DNA of 44,688 nt, taken from contig JAJECO010000057.1 in NCBI GenBank assembly GCA_022822005.1, positions 1 to 44,688 on the forward strand. The letters are read 5' to 3'. Positions 7,463 through 15,615 of this stretch are shown in pieces. Both the position numbers and the translations under genes were made by a program. The notes under the pieces are model-generated. The model saw only the letters and a program-made list of their open reading frames with translations. It was not told the origin of the DNA and ran no database searches. This DNA comes from Candidatus Poribacteria bacterium (GTDB lineage Bacteria; Poribacteria; WGA-4E; PCPOR2b). The number at the start of each line of letters is the position of its first letter. Position 1 is the first letter of the stretch.

Positions 7463-8242
7463 ATGCAGCTTGAAGGCAAAACAGCGATTATTACGGGAGC
7501 GGCAGGTGGTATCGGTCGCGCTACAGCACTTCGATTTGCTCAAGAGGGCGCGCAGGTTGTGGCTGCGGACATTCAGGGCGAGGGAGCCGAGGAAACAGCC
7601 CATATTGCAGGTGCAGATTATCCCGATGCAGTTATCGCGCACGCGGTCGATGTCAGTAAAGGGGATCAGGTAGAACAGCTTATCTCTGAAACGGTCTCAC
7701 ACTTCGGGAAACTGGACGTTATCTTCAGTAACGCCGCTATCATGCGTGACGGTTCGGTGGTAGACTTGCCCGAAGCGGACTGGGACGCGCTTTTCGATGC
7801 TAACGTTAAAGGTGCGTTTCTCTGTGGGAAATATGGTATCCCGGTTATGCGTCAAAGCGGTGGTGGATCGTTTATCATCACGGCATCGGTCAACAGCTTT
7901 TATGCCGAGTCAGATATCGCGGGCTATTGTGCGACCAAAGGGGCTGTCTTGCAGCTCACGCGGGCAATGGCGATCGACCACGGACCGGAAGGGGTACGCG
8001 TCAACTGTATCTGTCCCGGCTGGATCGAAACGGCGATGTCACAGCCATTCTTAGAGGAAAACCCGGAGGGGCGGGAGTTTGCTGGCACAATCGCGCCAGT
8101 GGGACGGATTGGTCAACCTGACGATGTGGCGGGGGTAGCGGTCTTCCTCGCGAGCGATGCGTCTCGGTTTGTTACCGGTGCTGCGTACACCGTAGATGGC
8201 GGTTGGACAGCGGGGATGACGAAGGCGTTAGCGTTAATATAA
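7463..8242 (+). CDS. Short-chain dehydrogenase/reductase
   Basis: A 259-residue classical SDR. Cofactor motif TGAAGGIG lies at 11-18, and D36 suggests NAD(H). SNAA replaces the usual NNAG at about 89-92. The catalytic S142, Y155 and K159 (YCATK) are present. GGAGGAG shortly before the ATG supports the start. It is a distant paralogue of the SDR at 5196, not a recent duplicate. It is probably co-transcribed with the C45 peptidase 41 bp upstream. The substrate is unknown. Confidence 0.9.
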   Translation: MQLEGKTAIITGAAGGIGRATALRFAQEGAQVVAADIQGEGAEETAHIAGADYPDAVIAHAVDVSKGDQVEQLISETVSHFGKLDVIFSNAAIMRDGSVVDLPEADWDALFDANVKGAFLCGKYGIPVMRQSGGGSFIITASVNSFYAESDIAGYCATKGAVLQLTRAMAIDHGPEGVRVNCICPGWIETAMSQPFLEENPEGREFAGTIAPVGRIGQPDDVAGVAVFLASDASRFVTGAAYTVDGGWTAGMTKALALI

Positions 8243-8664
8243 CGCAAGTTGATAGATAGCCTGTAGGTCGAATTTCCACAGTCGATAACTAATAGAAATC
8301 ACCATATTCACTAAAATAATGCAAGCTGCACATGTCGCCCCGCTGGGGCTTAGGTATTGGGTGGTTCGCTGTTCCTATAAACATGCCGCCCCGCTGGGGC
8401 TAAAGACGAACGAAGATACGGAACGGAGATCTCCATTCCCTACAAAACAGATGGCTCGGATTCAAGTCTTGGTGGGAATTTTCGTGTAGAATAGCGGTCA
8501 AGCCCCATAACTGCTGTAGAACGTCAACACACTTTAGCAATCATAGAGAGACCGAGTTTTGCCGAAACAACTTGGTTTCTAACATTTAGTTTAATAATGA
8601 AACATTTCACCGTCGGGGAGACATTCTGAGTATCCCGGCATAATTATCTGGAGAAATTCAAGCA
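8243..8664. other. Intergenic region with hairpin repeats
   Basis: No gene seen. It holds a pair of hairpin units at 8337-8400 and otherwise unremarkable AT-richer sequence leading to the aminotransferase. That gene's GGAG site lies about 11 bases before its ATG. Confidence 0.6.
8337..8400 (+). repeat. Pair of GCCCC/GGGGC micro-hairpin units
   Basis: GCCCCGCTGGGGC occurs at 8337-8349 and again at 8388-8400, each preceded by CATGTC or CATGCC. The spacer contains TAGGTATTGG and CTATAA, like the unit pairs at 2291-2354. Confidence 0.75.
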
Positions 8665-10044
8665 ATGATGGCAAATGCCCCAAAAGATTTATCGACACAG
8701 GATTACCGCAAAATTGATCAGGCGCACGCTTGGCATCCGCTCTTTCAACATCAGCTCTTAGAACAGTCGGATCTCCTTGTTTTTGAGAAAGCCAGCGGGA
8801 CAACGATTGTTGACGCGGATGGGAAGGAATATCTGGACGCGTATTCGGCACTTTGGAATGTCAACGTAGGATACGGTCGGCAGGAGATTGCTGATGCGGT
8901 TTATGAGCAGATTCAGAAGTTGCCGTATTACCCACACGCACAGATTAACATTCCCGCAACACTTCTGGCTGAAAAACTCACGGCACTTTTGCCGGGGAAC
9001 CTGAACCACGTCTACTTCTGCAACAGCGGCTCGGAAGCCAACGAAACTGCGATAAAGATGGCGCGGCAATACGGTCGACAGAGGTATCCCGGCGAGAATC
9101 GTTACAAGATTATCAGCCGCTATCGTGGGTATCACGGCTTTACATACGGAGCAATGTCGGCAACGGGTCAAACCCGCCGTCGTAAAGCGTTTGAACCGCT
9201 CGTTCCGGGGTTTCACCATGTCCATCCGCCTTACACCTACCGGTATGGTCAGGGATGCAGCGAAGCCGATTTCGGTATCGCCTGTGCCAACGAGATTGAG
9301 AAGGTGGTTCAGTGGGAAGGGGTAGAGACAGTCGTCGCAGTGATCGCTGAACCAATCATCGGGGGCGGTGGGGTGCTTGTGCCACCGGACAGCTATCTCC
9401 CAAGAGTCAGAGAGATCTGTGATAAGTATGGTCTACTGTTAATCGCCGACGAAGTGATCACCGGTTTTGGCAGGACAGGAAAAATGTTCGGCTGCGAACA
9501 TTGGGATGTGGAACCGGATATCATCACCCTCGCCAAAGGGCTAACAAGCGGCTACATTCCGATGGGGGCATGTGTGGCAAACGATGCGGTCTTTGAGGAA
9601 TTTCTCGGCGAACCGGAAGATAATCGAGAGTTCGCACAGGTCTGCACCTACGGCGGACACCCGGTCGCATGTGCAGCGGGACTGGCAAACTTGGAGATAC
9701 TCACAGAGGAACGATTGGCAGAAAATTCCGAGCGGGTTGGCGCGTATCTTCTGAAGAACCTGAAGACATTAGAAAGCCTCCAGATCGTCGGAGACGTCAG
9801 AGGGAAAGGCTTGATGATCGGTGTCGAGTTGGTCAGCGATAACGAGGGAACACAACTGGATACCGCTACGACCAAAGCGATCTGTGCGGAACTCTTGAAG
9901 CGGGGCATTATTGTTGGACGGATTGGGCAGACCGTGGACGAGCCGGAGAATATTATCTTCTTTGCACCGCCGTTGATCCTGACAATCCCCGAAGCGGATC
10001 GAATTTTTGAGACCCTTGGGGACGTGTTGACAAACCTTGGCTAG
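8665..10044 (+). CDS. Class III PLP-dependent aminotransferase (omega-transaminase group)
   Basis: A 459-residue fold-type I aminotransferase of class III, moving an amino group between an amine or omega-amino acid and a keto acid such as pyruvate. NSGSEANETAIKMAR (120-134) binds the PLP phosphate. D262 in ADEVITGFGRTG contacts the PLP pyridine nitrogen, and K291 in LAKGLTSGY is the Schiff-base lysine. The N-terminal HAWHPLFQHQ and DGKEYLDAYSALWNVNVGYG resemble taurine:pyruvate and beta-alanine:pyruvate aminotransferases, but the sequence alone does not fix the substrate. Two consecutive ATGs open the frame at 8665. The gene is isolated between repeat-rich gaps, so the context gives little help. 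Confidence 0.88.
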   Translation: MMANAPKDLSTQDYRKIDQAHAWHPLFQHQLLEQSDLLVFEKASGTTIVDADGKEYLDAYSALWNVNVGYGRQEIADAVYEQIQKLPYYPHAQINIPATLLAEKLTALLPGNLNHVYFCNSGSEANETAIKMARQYGRQRYPGENRYKIISRYRGYHGFTYGAMSATGQTRRRKAFEPLVPGFHHVHPPYTYRYGQGCSEADFGIACANEIEKVVQWEGVETVVAVIAEPIIGGGGVLVPPDSYLPRVREICDKYGLLLIADEVITGFGRTGKMFGCEHWDVEPDIITLAKGLTSGYIPMGACVANDAVFEEFLGEPEDNREFAQVCTYGGHPVACAAGLANLEILTEERLAENSERVGAYLLKNLKTLESLQIVGDVRGKGLMIGVELVSDNEGTQLDTATTKAICAELLKRGIIVGRIGQTVDEPENIIFFAPPLILTIPEADRIFETLGDVLTNLG

Positions 10045-10085
10045 TGTTAACGTGACGAACATGAAACGTGATGTCCCGATAAATC

Positions 10086-10162
10086 CCCGATGAATCGGGA
10101 CAGGCGGGACAGGCTGTGAAACGTGAAAATCATCAGCAAGTTCGGGCGGGGGAGCCCCGCCC
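10086..10162 (+). repeat. Two palindromic repeats between aminotransferase and NTase-HEPN gene
   Basis: CCCGAT (10086-10091) pairs with ATCGGG (10094-10099), followed by tandem CAGGCGGGA units. GGGCGGGG (10144-10151) pairs with CCCCGCCC (10155-10162) across a GAG loop. The first recurs at about 2800-2835 and 25191-25205. There is no T tract, so neither is a classic terminator. Confidence 0.6.
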
Positions 10163-10197
10163 CTACGGTTTCTGTTGTACGACTGGTGAGGTGCGAG

Positions 10198-10896
10198 ATG
10201 GCACACATTACTAAACGAGAGCTTGATAGCCTCTGCGAAACCCTATACGCTGCAGATGGTGACATTCGCGACATCATTCTGTTCGGATCCTTCGCCTATG
10301 CCCCGTCCCTCGCACAGGACATCGATCTGGTCGTTACAACAACAAAACGGAAAGATTATGGTGTTTATCTCGATGCGGTGGCAGATTTCCCTATAAATGT
10401 GGATGTGATAGCACGCCAGCCGGGGGATAGAATCGGTGACCGCATCGCTTGGGGCATAAAAGCCGTCGGGCAAGTTCTCGCGGGTGAGGGAGAAACGATA
10501 GAGGAGGTGATGGAGGTGCCTGCACCGACTTTTGAGCGAGTACGAAAGATTTTCTACCTTGCCGACGAAAATTTTTCAAACGCTCAAAATGCACAAGATC
10601 TAGATATAAAAGATGAAGCCTATAAAGACGCTTTTAACAAATTGTTTGATGTAGCCCGTAATGCTGCTATGGCTTACCTCGGTAGTGAACAAACGAGATG
10701 GGGACAGTTGCGCCGTGCATTACCTCAACCCTTCTCGGAGCGATTTAGGGAAATTATTGATACCCTCCATATCAGCTTTTCCTACCGTGGCGAGTATCCT
10801 GAAGATGATGTTGACGAAGAATTCCAGCGGTATCGAGATATAGTAAAGCAGTTTGTGGACGATTTGGAACAAGCCGCTTCAGGCAATCTCCCTTGA
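10198..10896 (+). CDS. Fused MNT nucleotidyltransferase - HEPN-like protein
   Basis: A 232-residue protein. Residues 1-110 are a minimal nucleotidyltransferase: LFGSFAYAPSLAQDIDLVV (28-46) holds the GS signature (30-31) and the DxD pair D41/D43, and VDV (68-70) supplies the third acidic residue D69. Residues about 112-225 are helical and HEPN-like (FERVRKIFYLADENFSNAQN, then AYKDAFNKLFDVARNAAMAYL). The usual HEPN RNase motif Rx4-6H is absent. MNT-HEPN pairs are toxin-antitoxin systems in which MNT AMPylates HEPN; here both are in one chain. I start at the ATG at 10198, because GAGG lies six bases before it; the upstream frame is repeat-derived. It ends 22 bp before ispG. Domain calls are good; function is open. 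Confidence 0.75.
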   Translation: MAHITKRELDSLCETLYAADGDIRDIILFGSFAYAPSLAQDIDLVVTTTKRKDYGVYLDAVADFPINVDVIARQPGDRIGDRIAWGIKAVGQVLAGEGETIEEVMEVPAPTFERVRKIFYLADENFSNAQNAQDLDIKDEAYKDAFNKLFDVARNAAMAYLGSEQTRWGQLRRALPQPFSERFREIIDTLHISFSYRGEYPEDDVDEEFQRYRDIVKQFVDDLEQAASGNLP

Positions 10897-10918
10897 CAAA
10901 AACTTTAAGAACAAAACC

Positions 10919-12037
10919 ATGAAAGATCTACTGCAAATCAACAATCGAAAACCAACACGGCAAGTAGAGGTCGGAAACATATCGATCGGTAATGGCAACC
11001 CGATATCGATTCAAACGATGACCACGACGCTGACCCACGATATTGATGCCACGCTGCGCCAAACGGAACGGTGTGTGGAAGCAGGCGCCCAGATTGTGCG
11101 GGTTGCCGTGCCTGAAGAGAAAGATGCGAAAGCGTTGCCTGAACTGGTCAAACGTTCCCCTGTGCCGATTGTCGCCGACATCCATTTCAATTATCGATAC
11201 GCCTTAGCAGCCGTCGACGCCGGCGTTGCGAAAGTACGGATTAATCCGGGCAACATTGGGGTCGAGGAACGGATTGCACAGGTGCTCTCTGCGGCGAAAG
11301 CTGCGCGCATCCCGATTCGGATCGGCGTGAATGAGGGCTCTCTGGAAAAGGATTTGTTGGAAAAATACCCCTCACCGACCGCCGAAGCACTCGTTGAAAG
11401 CGCGATGCGGCACGTCACCATCTGCGAAGAGCACGATTTCACTGACATCATTATCTCCGTGAAATCCAGCGAACCGCTGCGGATGATTGAGGCAAATCGG
11501 CTGCTCTCAGCGAAGGTGCGGTATCCGCTCCACCTCGGCGTAACGGAGGCGGGGACACCGCGCCGCGCACACGTCAAGTCCACCATTGGGATCGGTACAC
11601 TGTTGATGGAGGGAATAGGGGATACCATCCGGATATCGATCACTGGAGATCCAGCGGAGGAGGTTCTGACAGCGAAGGAGTTGCTCCGCACCCTTGGCTT
11701 GGCGGACAACCTTCTTGACGTTGTCTCCTGTCCATTCTGTGGACGGGGTGATGCAGAGGCGGATTATGAGGGCATCGTCACGGTCGCCGAAGAATTGTTG
11801 GAAAAGCACAATATTAGGATCCCTGTTGCGGTGATGGGCTGCGAGGTGAATGGACCGGGCGAAACCCGAAACGCGGAGGTTGGGATCCATTTGGGCGGCA
11901 AGGAACTTGCCGTGCTGAAGATTCGTGGAGAGAAGGTTAGGACATTTCGTGGGAAGGCTGAAGTCAACCCACAGTTCTTGGCGAGCGCACTTTTGGAGGC
12001 TGCACAACAGGTACAGAATGAAGGGGTAAGTGAATAG
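10919..12037 (+). CDS. ispG: 4-hydroxy-3-methylbut-2-en-1-yl diphosphate synthase
   Basis: IspG (GcpE) makes HMBPP from methylerythritol cyclodiphosphate in the MEP isoprenoid pathway. The 372-residue protein has the short bacterial two-domain layout: a TIM barrel from about 10 to 260 (QTMTTTLTHD, VADIHFNYRYAL, RINPGNIG) and a C-terminal Fe-S domain. C271, C274 and C308 with E315 (SCPFCGRGDAE, GCEVNGPGE) match the [4Fe-4S] ligands. I start at the ATG at 10919 because the N terminus then matches the family; an earlier in-frame ATG lies inside the preceding gene. The stop codon abuts the start of the enoyl-CoA hydratase. The same pathway's dxr is at 23866-25041 in this window. Confidence 0.97.
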   Translation: MKDLLQINNRKPTRQVEVGNISIGNGNPISIQTMTTTLTHDIDATLRQTERCVEAGAQIVRVAVPEEKDAKALPELVKRSPVPIVADIHFNYRYALAAVDAGVAKVRINPGNIGVEERIAQVLSAAKAARIPIRIGVNEGSLEKDLLEKYPSPTAEALVESAMRHVTICEEHDFTDIIISVKSSEPLRMIEANRLLSAKVRYPLHLGVTEAGTPRRAHVKSTIGIGTLLMEGIGDTIRISITGDPAEEVLTAKELLRTLGLADNLLDVVSCPFCGRGDAEADYEGIVTVAEELLEKHNIRIPVAVMGCEVNGPGETRNAEVGIHLGGKELAVLKIRGEKVRTFRGKAEVNPQFLASALLEAAQQVQNEGVSE

Positions 12038-12814
12038 ATGGCTGACACAGGGGGAAAAATTGTCGTCCGTCAAACGGGGGCGATCGTCACAATCCAGCTG
12101 AATCGACCCGACAAACTTAACGCGGTTGATCGCGAGATGCTGGATACGCTTGACACAGTAGTGTCTCATTTGCATCAAGACGAATCGGTGCGCGTTGTTG
12201 TGTTGGAGGGGAGCGGAGAGCGTGCCTTCTGTGTCGGGGCAGATCTTAACCATGTTGCGACCTTTGACCCCGCTGGCATCCGCAAATGGGTGAACGACGG
12301 AAATCGTGTGCTCAGCCGGCTCGCTAATCTTCCGGTTCCGGTGATTGCATCGATCCACGGCTATGCGGTTGGCGGGGGTCTCGAATTCGCACTGGCATGT
12401 GATCTGCGGATTGTGTCAGAGGATTCGAGTTTTGGGTTGCCGGAGATCACGCACGGCTGGTTCCCGGGCTGGGGTGGCACCCATCGGTTGCTCAATGTCA
12501 TCGGCGAATCAAAAGCGAAAGAACTGGTATTTCTCGGTGAACGGATTGACGCTCAAACTGCACACGGCTTGGGCTTGGTGAATCGGGTTGTCCCACGGGC
12601 AAACCTGAGTGAAGAAGTGAAGAAAATTGCCGAATCACTTGCTCAGAAGAGCCCGGTTGCTGTGAGTGCTGCGAAAGCAACACTGACGCGAAATCCGATG
12701 CCGGAAAATGGCTATGAAATTTCCTACGAGGCGTTAGCACTATCAACGTGCTTCACAACACCAGAGGTACAAGAAGGATTGGAGGCGTTTTTGAGCCGGA
12801 AGCGTGAGGCGTGA
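12038..12814 (+). CDS. Enoyl-CoA hydratase/isomerase (crotonase) family protein
   Basis: A 258-residue crotonase-fold protein that would hydrate or isomerise an acyl-CoA thioester. The oxyanion-hole segments ERAFCVGADL (67-76) and GYAVGGGLEFALACDLR are intact. Both catalytic glutamates of true hydratases appear to be present, in GGGLEFA and GLPEITHG, so water-addition chemistry is plausible. The ATG directly follows the ispG stop codon with no gap, implying translational coupling with ispG, although no metabolic link is obvious. The next gene starts 38 bp downstream. Substrate chain and pathway cannot be deduced. Confidence 0.9.
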   Translation: MADTGGKIVVRQTGAIVTIQLNRPDKLNAVDREMLDTLDTVVSHLHQDESVRVVVLEGSGERAFCVGADLNHVATFDPAGIRKWVNDGNRVLSRLANLPVPVIASIHGYAVGGGLEFALACDLRIVSEDSSFGLPEITHGWFPGWGGTHRLLNVIGESKAKELVFLGERIDAQTAHGLGLVNRVVPRANLSEEVKKIAESLAQKSPVAVSAAKATLTRNPMPENGYEISYEALALSTCFTTPEVQEGLEAFLSRKREA

Positions 12815-12851
12815 AGGCGTTGAGTGTAGCAATCAAAAAGGAATCAACTCC

Positions 12852-13805
12852 ATGGCAAGTGAATTTCTCGTGGACGGAGATCTATTTGTCGAAGTCGTGG
12901 ACAACAATGACGGGGGTGGGATTCCACCCAAACGGCTTGAGACGCTCGGTCAAGCGCATCGGGATGGCAGCTTTGATAGCACTGCTTTTCCATTCGAGCG
13001 ATCCAACGGTTATAATGGGGTACGCCAACTGTACAGCCGGCAGGGACCACAGGAGAATATCTTTCGCTCTGGCTGGGGTAGTAGCCTTAATTTTGAGTTT
13101 GTTTATGACGAATCGGGCGCAGCGATGACACCGCGCTGGCTTGACGGAAAAAATGGCAGCCCACCGACACCGAGCCGCCTGACTCGGCTGACCGAGAATT
13201 CGGTTCGCTTGGAAACGTTTGTCCCCGAACCGCACCGCGTTGATGTGGGTACGACCTTTACGCTCGTTTCACCCCATTACCTCGATTGGGAAACAACGAT
13301 CGTGATACGATCCAACGGTTTCGAGGGAGATTGGCTTGGCCTGTTCTGGGCAAGCTATATTCACGCGCCTGAAAACAAAACGACCTACTTTCGGAGCCAT
13401 CGTAACAAAGATGGTCGGTTAGAGTGGGTCGCATCTTTGGAAGAAAGCCCACCTGACCCGCGCGTTTTTGCAAGTGAAACAGATCCTCTACTTCCAACCG
13501 AACCCGACCCCAACGGGAGACTTTTTCACAATATCCGTCCAACCCGCTACGCTGCGCCGATGTTCTATGGACGCTGGCGTAACATGATGTTGGAGATGAT
13601 GTTCAAGCACGAAGACAATCTGCGCTTCGCCATCCAGCCAACGGGCGGTGGTTTGAACAACCCAGCATGGGATTTCGCGTTGGTTATCAGGGGTTGCGAG
13701 GTGTTAAAGCCGTATCAATTCAGCGGACGCGTCGCCTTCAAACCCTTCGTTAGCCCTGAAGATGCGTGGAGTGAGTATCGGGAGTGGATCGAAACAAACC
13801 CATAG
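12852..13805 (+). CDS. Conserved-looking hypothetical protein, probably all-beta
   Basis: A 317-residue protein I do not recognise. I start at the ATG at 12852, with AAGGAA upstream; a longer in-frame start at 12804 would overlap the crotonase. It is rich in aromatic and beta-type sequence (TTFTLVSPHYLDWETTIVIRS in two strands, WLGLFWASYI, FYGRWRNMMLEMMF), with no membrane segment or signal peptide. The look is of a sugar-binding or lyase-like beta-sandwich, but no catalytic motif stands out. The composition (IRPTRYAAPMFYG, FAIQPTGGGLNNPAWDFALV) is that of a real, well-folded cytoplasmic protein. It is probably co-transcribed with the crotonase upstream and perhaps the GAF gene 47 bp downstream. 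Confidence 0.6.
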   Translation: MASEFLVDGDLFVEVVDNNDGGGIPPKRLETLGQAHRDGSFDSTAFPFERSNGYNGVRQLYSRQGPQENIFRSGWGSSLNFEFVYDESGAAMTPRWLDGKNGSPPTPSRLTRLTENSVRLETFVPEPHRVDVGTTFTLVSPHYLDWETTIVIRSNGFEGDWLGLFWASYIHAPENKTTYFRSHRNKDGRLEWVASLEESPPDPRVFASETDPLLPTEPDPNGRLFHNIRPTRYAAPMFYGRWRNMMLEMMFKHEDNLRFAIQPTGGGLNNPAWDFALVIRGCEVLKPYQFSGRVAFKPFVSPEDAWSEYREWIETNP

Positions 13806-13852
13806 CCTGCGTCCGAGAATCGTCCGCTCCCGCTTGAAAGGAATTTTGATAA

Positions 13853-14527
13853 ATGTCCAGCAATCGTTCAAATGTTCCTCATACCGAATGGGGAAACCTC
13901 ATCGAAAACCTCAATACCACCGCTGAGGACAGGGGAAATCCTTTTTTCCAGAAAGCGGTATTGCGGTTGGAATCGCTCTGGAAAGAACGCATAACAAACC
14001 AGAATGACGAGGCATCGGCAGTCTTGCTGTCCGCTTTGGCACAGGCGTTGACGGTCTATTCCACCACTACATCAGTAACGAAGGCATTCGTCCATCTACT
14101 GCCGGAGATACTCCGGGTCTCCCAAAGTCCATTCGGTTTCCTCGCAGAGGTCCGCTATAGTGGGTTGAACAAACCGTATCTATACTCACATGCGGTGACA
14201 GATATCTACAAACCCGGTTTCGGCTTGCACGATATCGTCACCGACCTCCAGTTCCATAATCTCGACACATTGAACGGGGCAATAATGACAGGTCGGCGTC
14301 CAGTGTTGACCAACGATCCACCGAACGACCCACGCAGCGGTGGGCTTCCTTTCGGTCACGCAGGGCTTGAGGCGTTTCTCGGATTGCCCTTTCTCGTGGA
14401 CGACGATCTGGTTGGTGCTACCTCGCTGGGCGATCGTCCGGGTGGCTACTCGGAGCGGGAGGTGGAATTGCTTGTTCCGTTATGCGAGATTGGTGGTTTG
14501 ATGATCGCCGCCCACCGCAACAGGTAG
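13853..14527 (+). CDS. GAF-domain protein
   Basis: A 224-residue protein with a single GAF domain over about 45-222. SKAFVH-like helix residues and LRVSQSPFGFLAEV begin it; LNGAIMTGRRPVLTND and GLEAFLGLPFLVDDDLVGATSLGD are the characteristic later strands; YSEREVELLVPLCEIGGLMIAA is the closing helix. GAF domains bind small ligands or chromophores and usually sit in kinases, cyclases or regulators. No output domain follows, so this is a stand-alone sensor. The N-terminal 45 residues are helical. AAAGGAA precedes the ATG. It ends a plus-strand run and is followed by hairpin repeats. Confidence 0.75.
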   Translation: MSSNRSNVPHTEWGNLIENLNTTAEDRGNPFFQKAVLRLESLWKERITNQNDEASAVLLSALAQALTVYSTTTSVTKAFVHLLPEILRVSQSPFGFLAEVRYSGLNKPYLYSHAVTDIYKPGFGLHDIVTDLQFHNLDTLNGAIMTGRRPVLTNDPPNDPRSGGLPFGHAGLEAFLGLPFLVDDDLVGATSLGDRPGGYSEREVELLVPLCEIGGLMIAAHRNR

Positions 14528-14560
14528 ACTCTCTTGACAAGTGTATAGCATTAACATATC

Positions 14561-14673
14561 GCCCCGCTGGGGCTAAAGATTGGAGATGCTCCCGGGCTAT
14601 ACACATTGCGCTCCTCTGGAGCGCAGGAAGTCTTCCTATAGCGGTTCTATAGACATATCGCTCCTCTGGAGCG
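14561..14673 (+). repeat. Three hairpin units of two compensated sequence types
   Basis: GCCCCGCTGGGGC lies at 14561-14573. GCGCTCC-TCT-GGAGCGC lies at 14608-14624, and CGCTCC-TCT-GGAGCG at 14659-14673. The first is preceded by CATATC, the others by CATTG and CATATC, so they are variants of one unit. The C-to-T change in the left arm is matched by G-to-A in the right arm. Confidence 0.75.
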
Positions 14674-14686
14674 AAAAGTAGCGTCC

Positions 14687-14709
14687 ACTAGTTTTAACAA
14701 AAAACTAGT
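14687..14709 (+). promoter_or_regulatory. Perfect 9-bp inverted repeat upstream of membrane protein pair
   Basis: ACTAGTTTT (14687-14695) and AAAACTAGT (14701-14709) around AACAA, about 50 bases before the GTG start at 14761. It could be an operator or an mRNA hairpin. It is A+T-rich, unlike the nearby GC hairpins. Confidence 0.35.
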
Positions 14710-14760
14710 AGATTTCAACACTAGCAACTTGGGTTAAAATATAAAAAAGGAGAACGCCCA

Positions 14761-15108
14761 GTGAAACGTTATTATGTTGCAGCTGCATTCTTAATCATCA
14801 TGGGCGGGTTATTTGCCTATATCAGATTCCACCAAGGAAGTACAGAGGGGGCAATTTGGATAGGCGTCATCTATCCTCTACTCGGAGTTCTCGTATTTTG
14901 TTACGGAAAATTTCGACCTCGACTCGGCCTCGTAGCAATCGCGTTTAACTTAATTCTCTTAGGGGCAATGGCGGCTTATGCAATTTCGACGGGGGATATA
15001 GCGTGGGCAATTTTCCTATGTACCGGGTCAATTTTAATCCCAGTTCTCCACTTCTTCGAGGACACACCATTCGTTAAAGAAAAAATACGACCTTGGTTAG
15101 GTCCATAA
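14761..15108 (+). CDS. Small four-helix membrane protein (paralogue of next gene)
   Basis: A 115-residue, very hydrophobic protein with four predicted membrane helices, near residues 5-21, 32-48, 57-78 and 83-100. It starts at a GTG with AAAGGAG eight bases upstream. The segment IRFHQGSTEGAIWIGVIYPL, followed by PRLG, aligns with LRLHHGNIGGVGAVLFGIAFPL and PRLG in the next gene, so the two are tandem paralogues. No family was recognised and no catalytic or transport motif is visible. The C terminus (VKEKIRPWLGP) is basic and probably cytoplasmic. Confidence 0.65.
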   Translation: MKRYYVAAAFLIIMGGLFAYIRFHQGSTEGAIWIGVIYPLLGVLVFCYGKFRPRLGLVAIAFNLILLGAMAAYAISTGDIAWAIFLCTGSILIPVLHFFEDTPFVKEKIRPWLGP

Positions 15109-15168
15109 ATTAGGCTGATCGTGCTGCTCATTATGACCTTTTTGCTTCCCTTTAAAGGAGAATAACCA

Positions 15169-15615
15169 ATGAAGTGGAATGACCTTTTACCCTTCTTAAC
15201 CTTTGGAGGTATCTTAATCCTTGGAGGATGGCTTGCTCATTTAAGACTCCACCATGGGAATATAGGCGGTGTAGGCGCAGTTCTGTTCGGTATCGCCTTT
15301 CCTCTATTCGGAGCTATCTTCCTTTTCGACGGAAGGTTGCTGCCTCGACTCGGAGTTTTCGTAAAAGCTACGATGCTCCTCATTGCTTGGGGTTTATTCA
15401 CCCACAATGATCTCATAAAAGGGAATATAGGAAATGTACTCATACTGAGTATTGTATTGATCTTAGTGGGAGTCCCGATGTTGTTTGAGAATGAACTGAC
15501 CGTTAAGGGTACAATACAGCATAGATTGAAACATACTCAATCTATTGGGATCTTCGCTGCGCTTGCTTTCCTCAGTATGCTGCTGCTTTGGCTCTTTCTT
15601 CAAAACCACCTCTAA
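15169..15615 (+). CDS. Small membrane protein, paralogue of preceding gene
   Basis: A 148-residue membrane protein with about five helices (near 8-25, 34-52, 60-75, 87-103 and 123-145). It shares the xRLHHG...FPLFG...PRLG pattern with its upstream neighbour but has one additional C-terminal helix after a basic linker (KGTIQHRLKHTQ). AAAGGAG precedes the ATG, and the gap from the preceding gene is 60 bp, so the pair is probably one transcript. The terminator-like hairpin at 15731-15765 would end it. Function is unknown. Confidence 0.65.
   Translation: MKWNDLLPFLTFGGILILGGWLAHLRLHHGNIGGVGAVLFGIAFPLFGAIFLFDGRLLPRLGVFVKATMLLIAWGLFTHNDLIKGNIGNVLILSIVLILVGVPMLFENELTVKGTIQHRLKHTQSIGIFAALAFLSMLLLWLFLQNHL

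Noticed and set aside
8440-8500. tRNA gene from a GGATTCAAGTC string
   Set aside because: It resembles a T-loop, but no acceptor stem, anticodon arm or CCA-side pairing could be built around it. No tRNA was found in any gap.
11507-12358. Long minus-strand frame opposite ispG and the crotonase gene
   Set aside because: It is a shadow of two firmly identified genes, with Cys/His/Arg-rich composition and no family match.
14532-14562. Promoter TTGACA at 14534 for the membrane protein pair
   Set aside because: The -35 is perfect, but the sequence 17 bases on (TATCGC) is a poor -10 and lies in a hairpin repeat more than 200 bases from the start codon.
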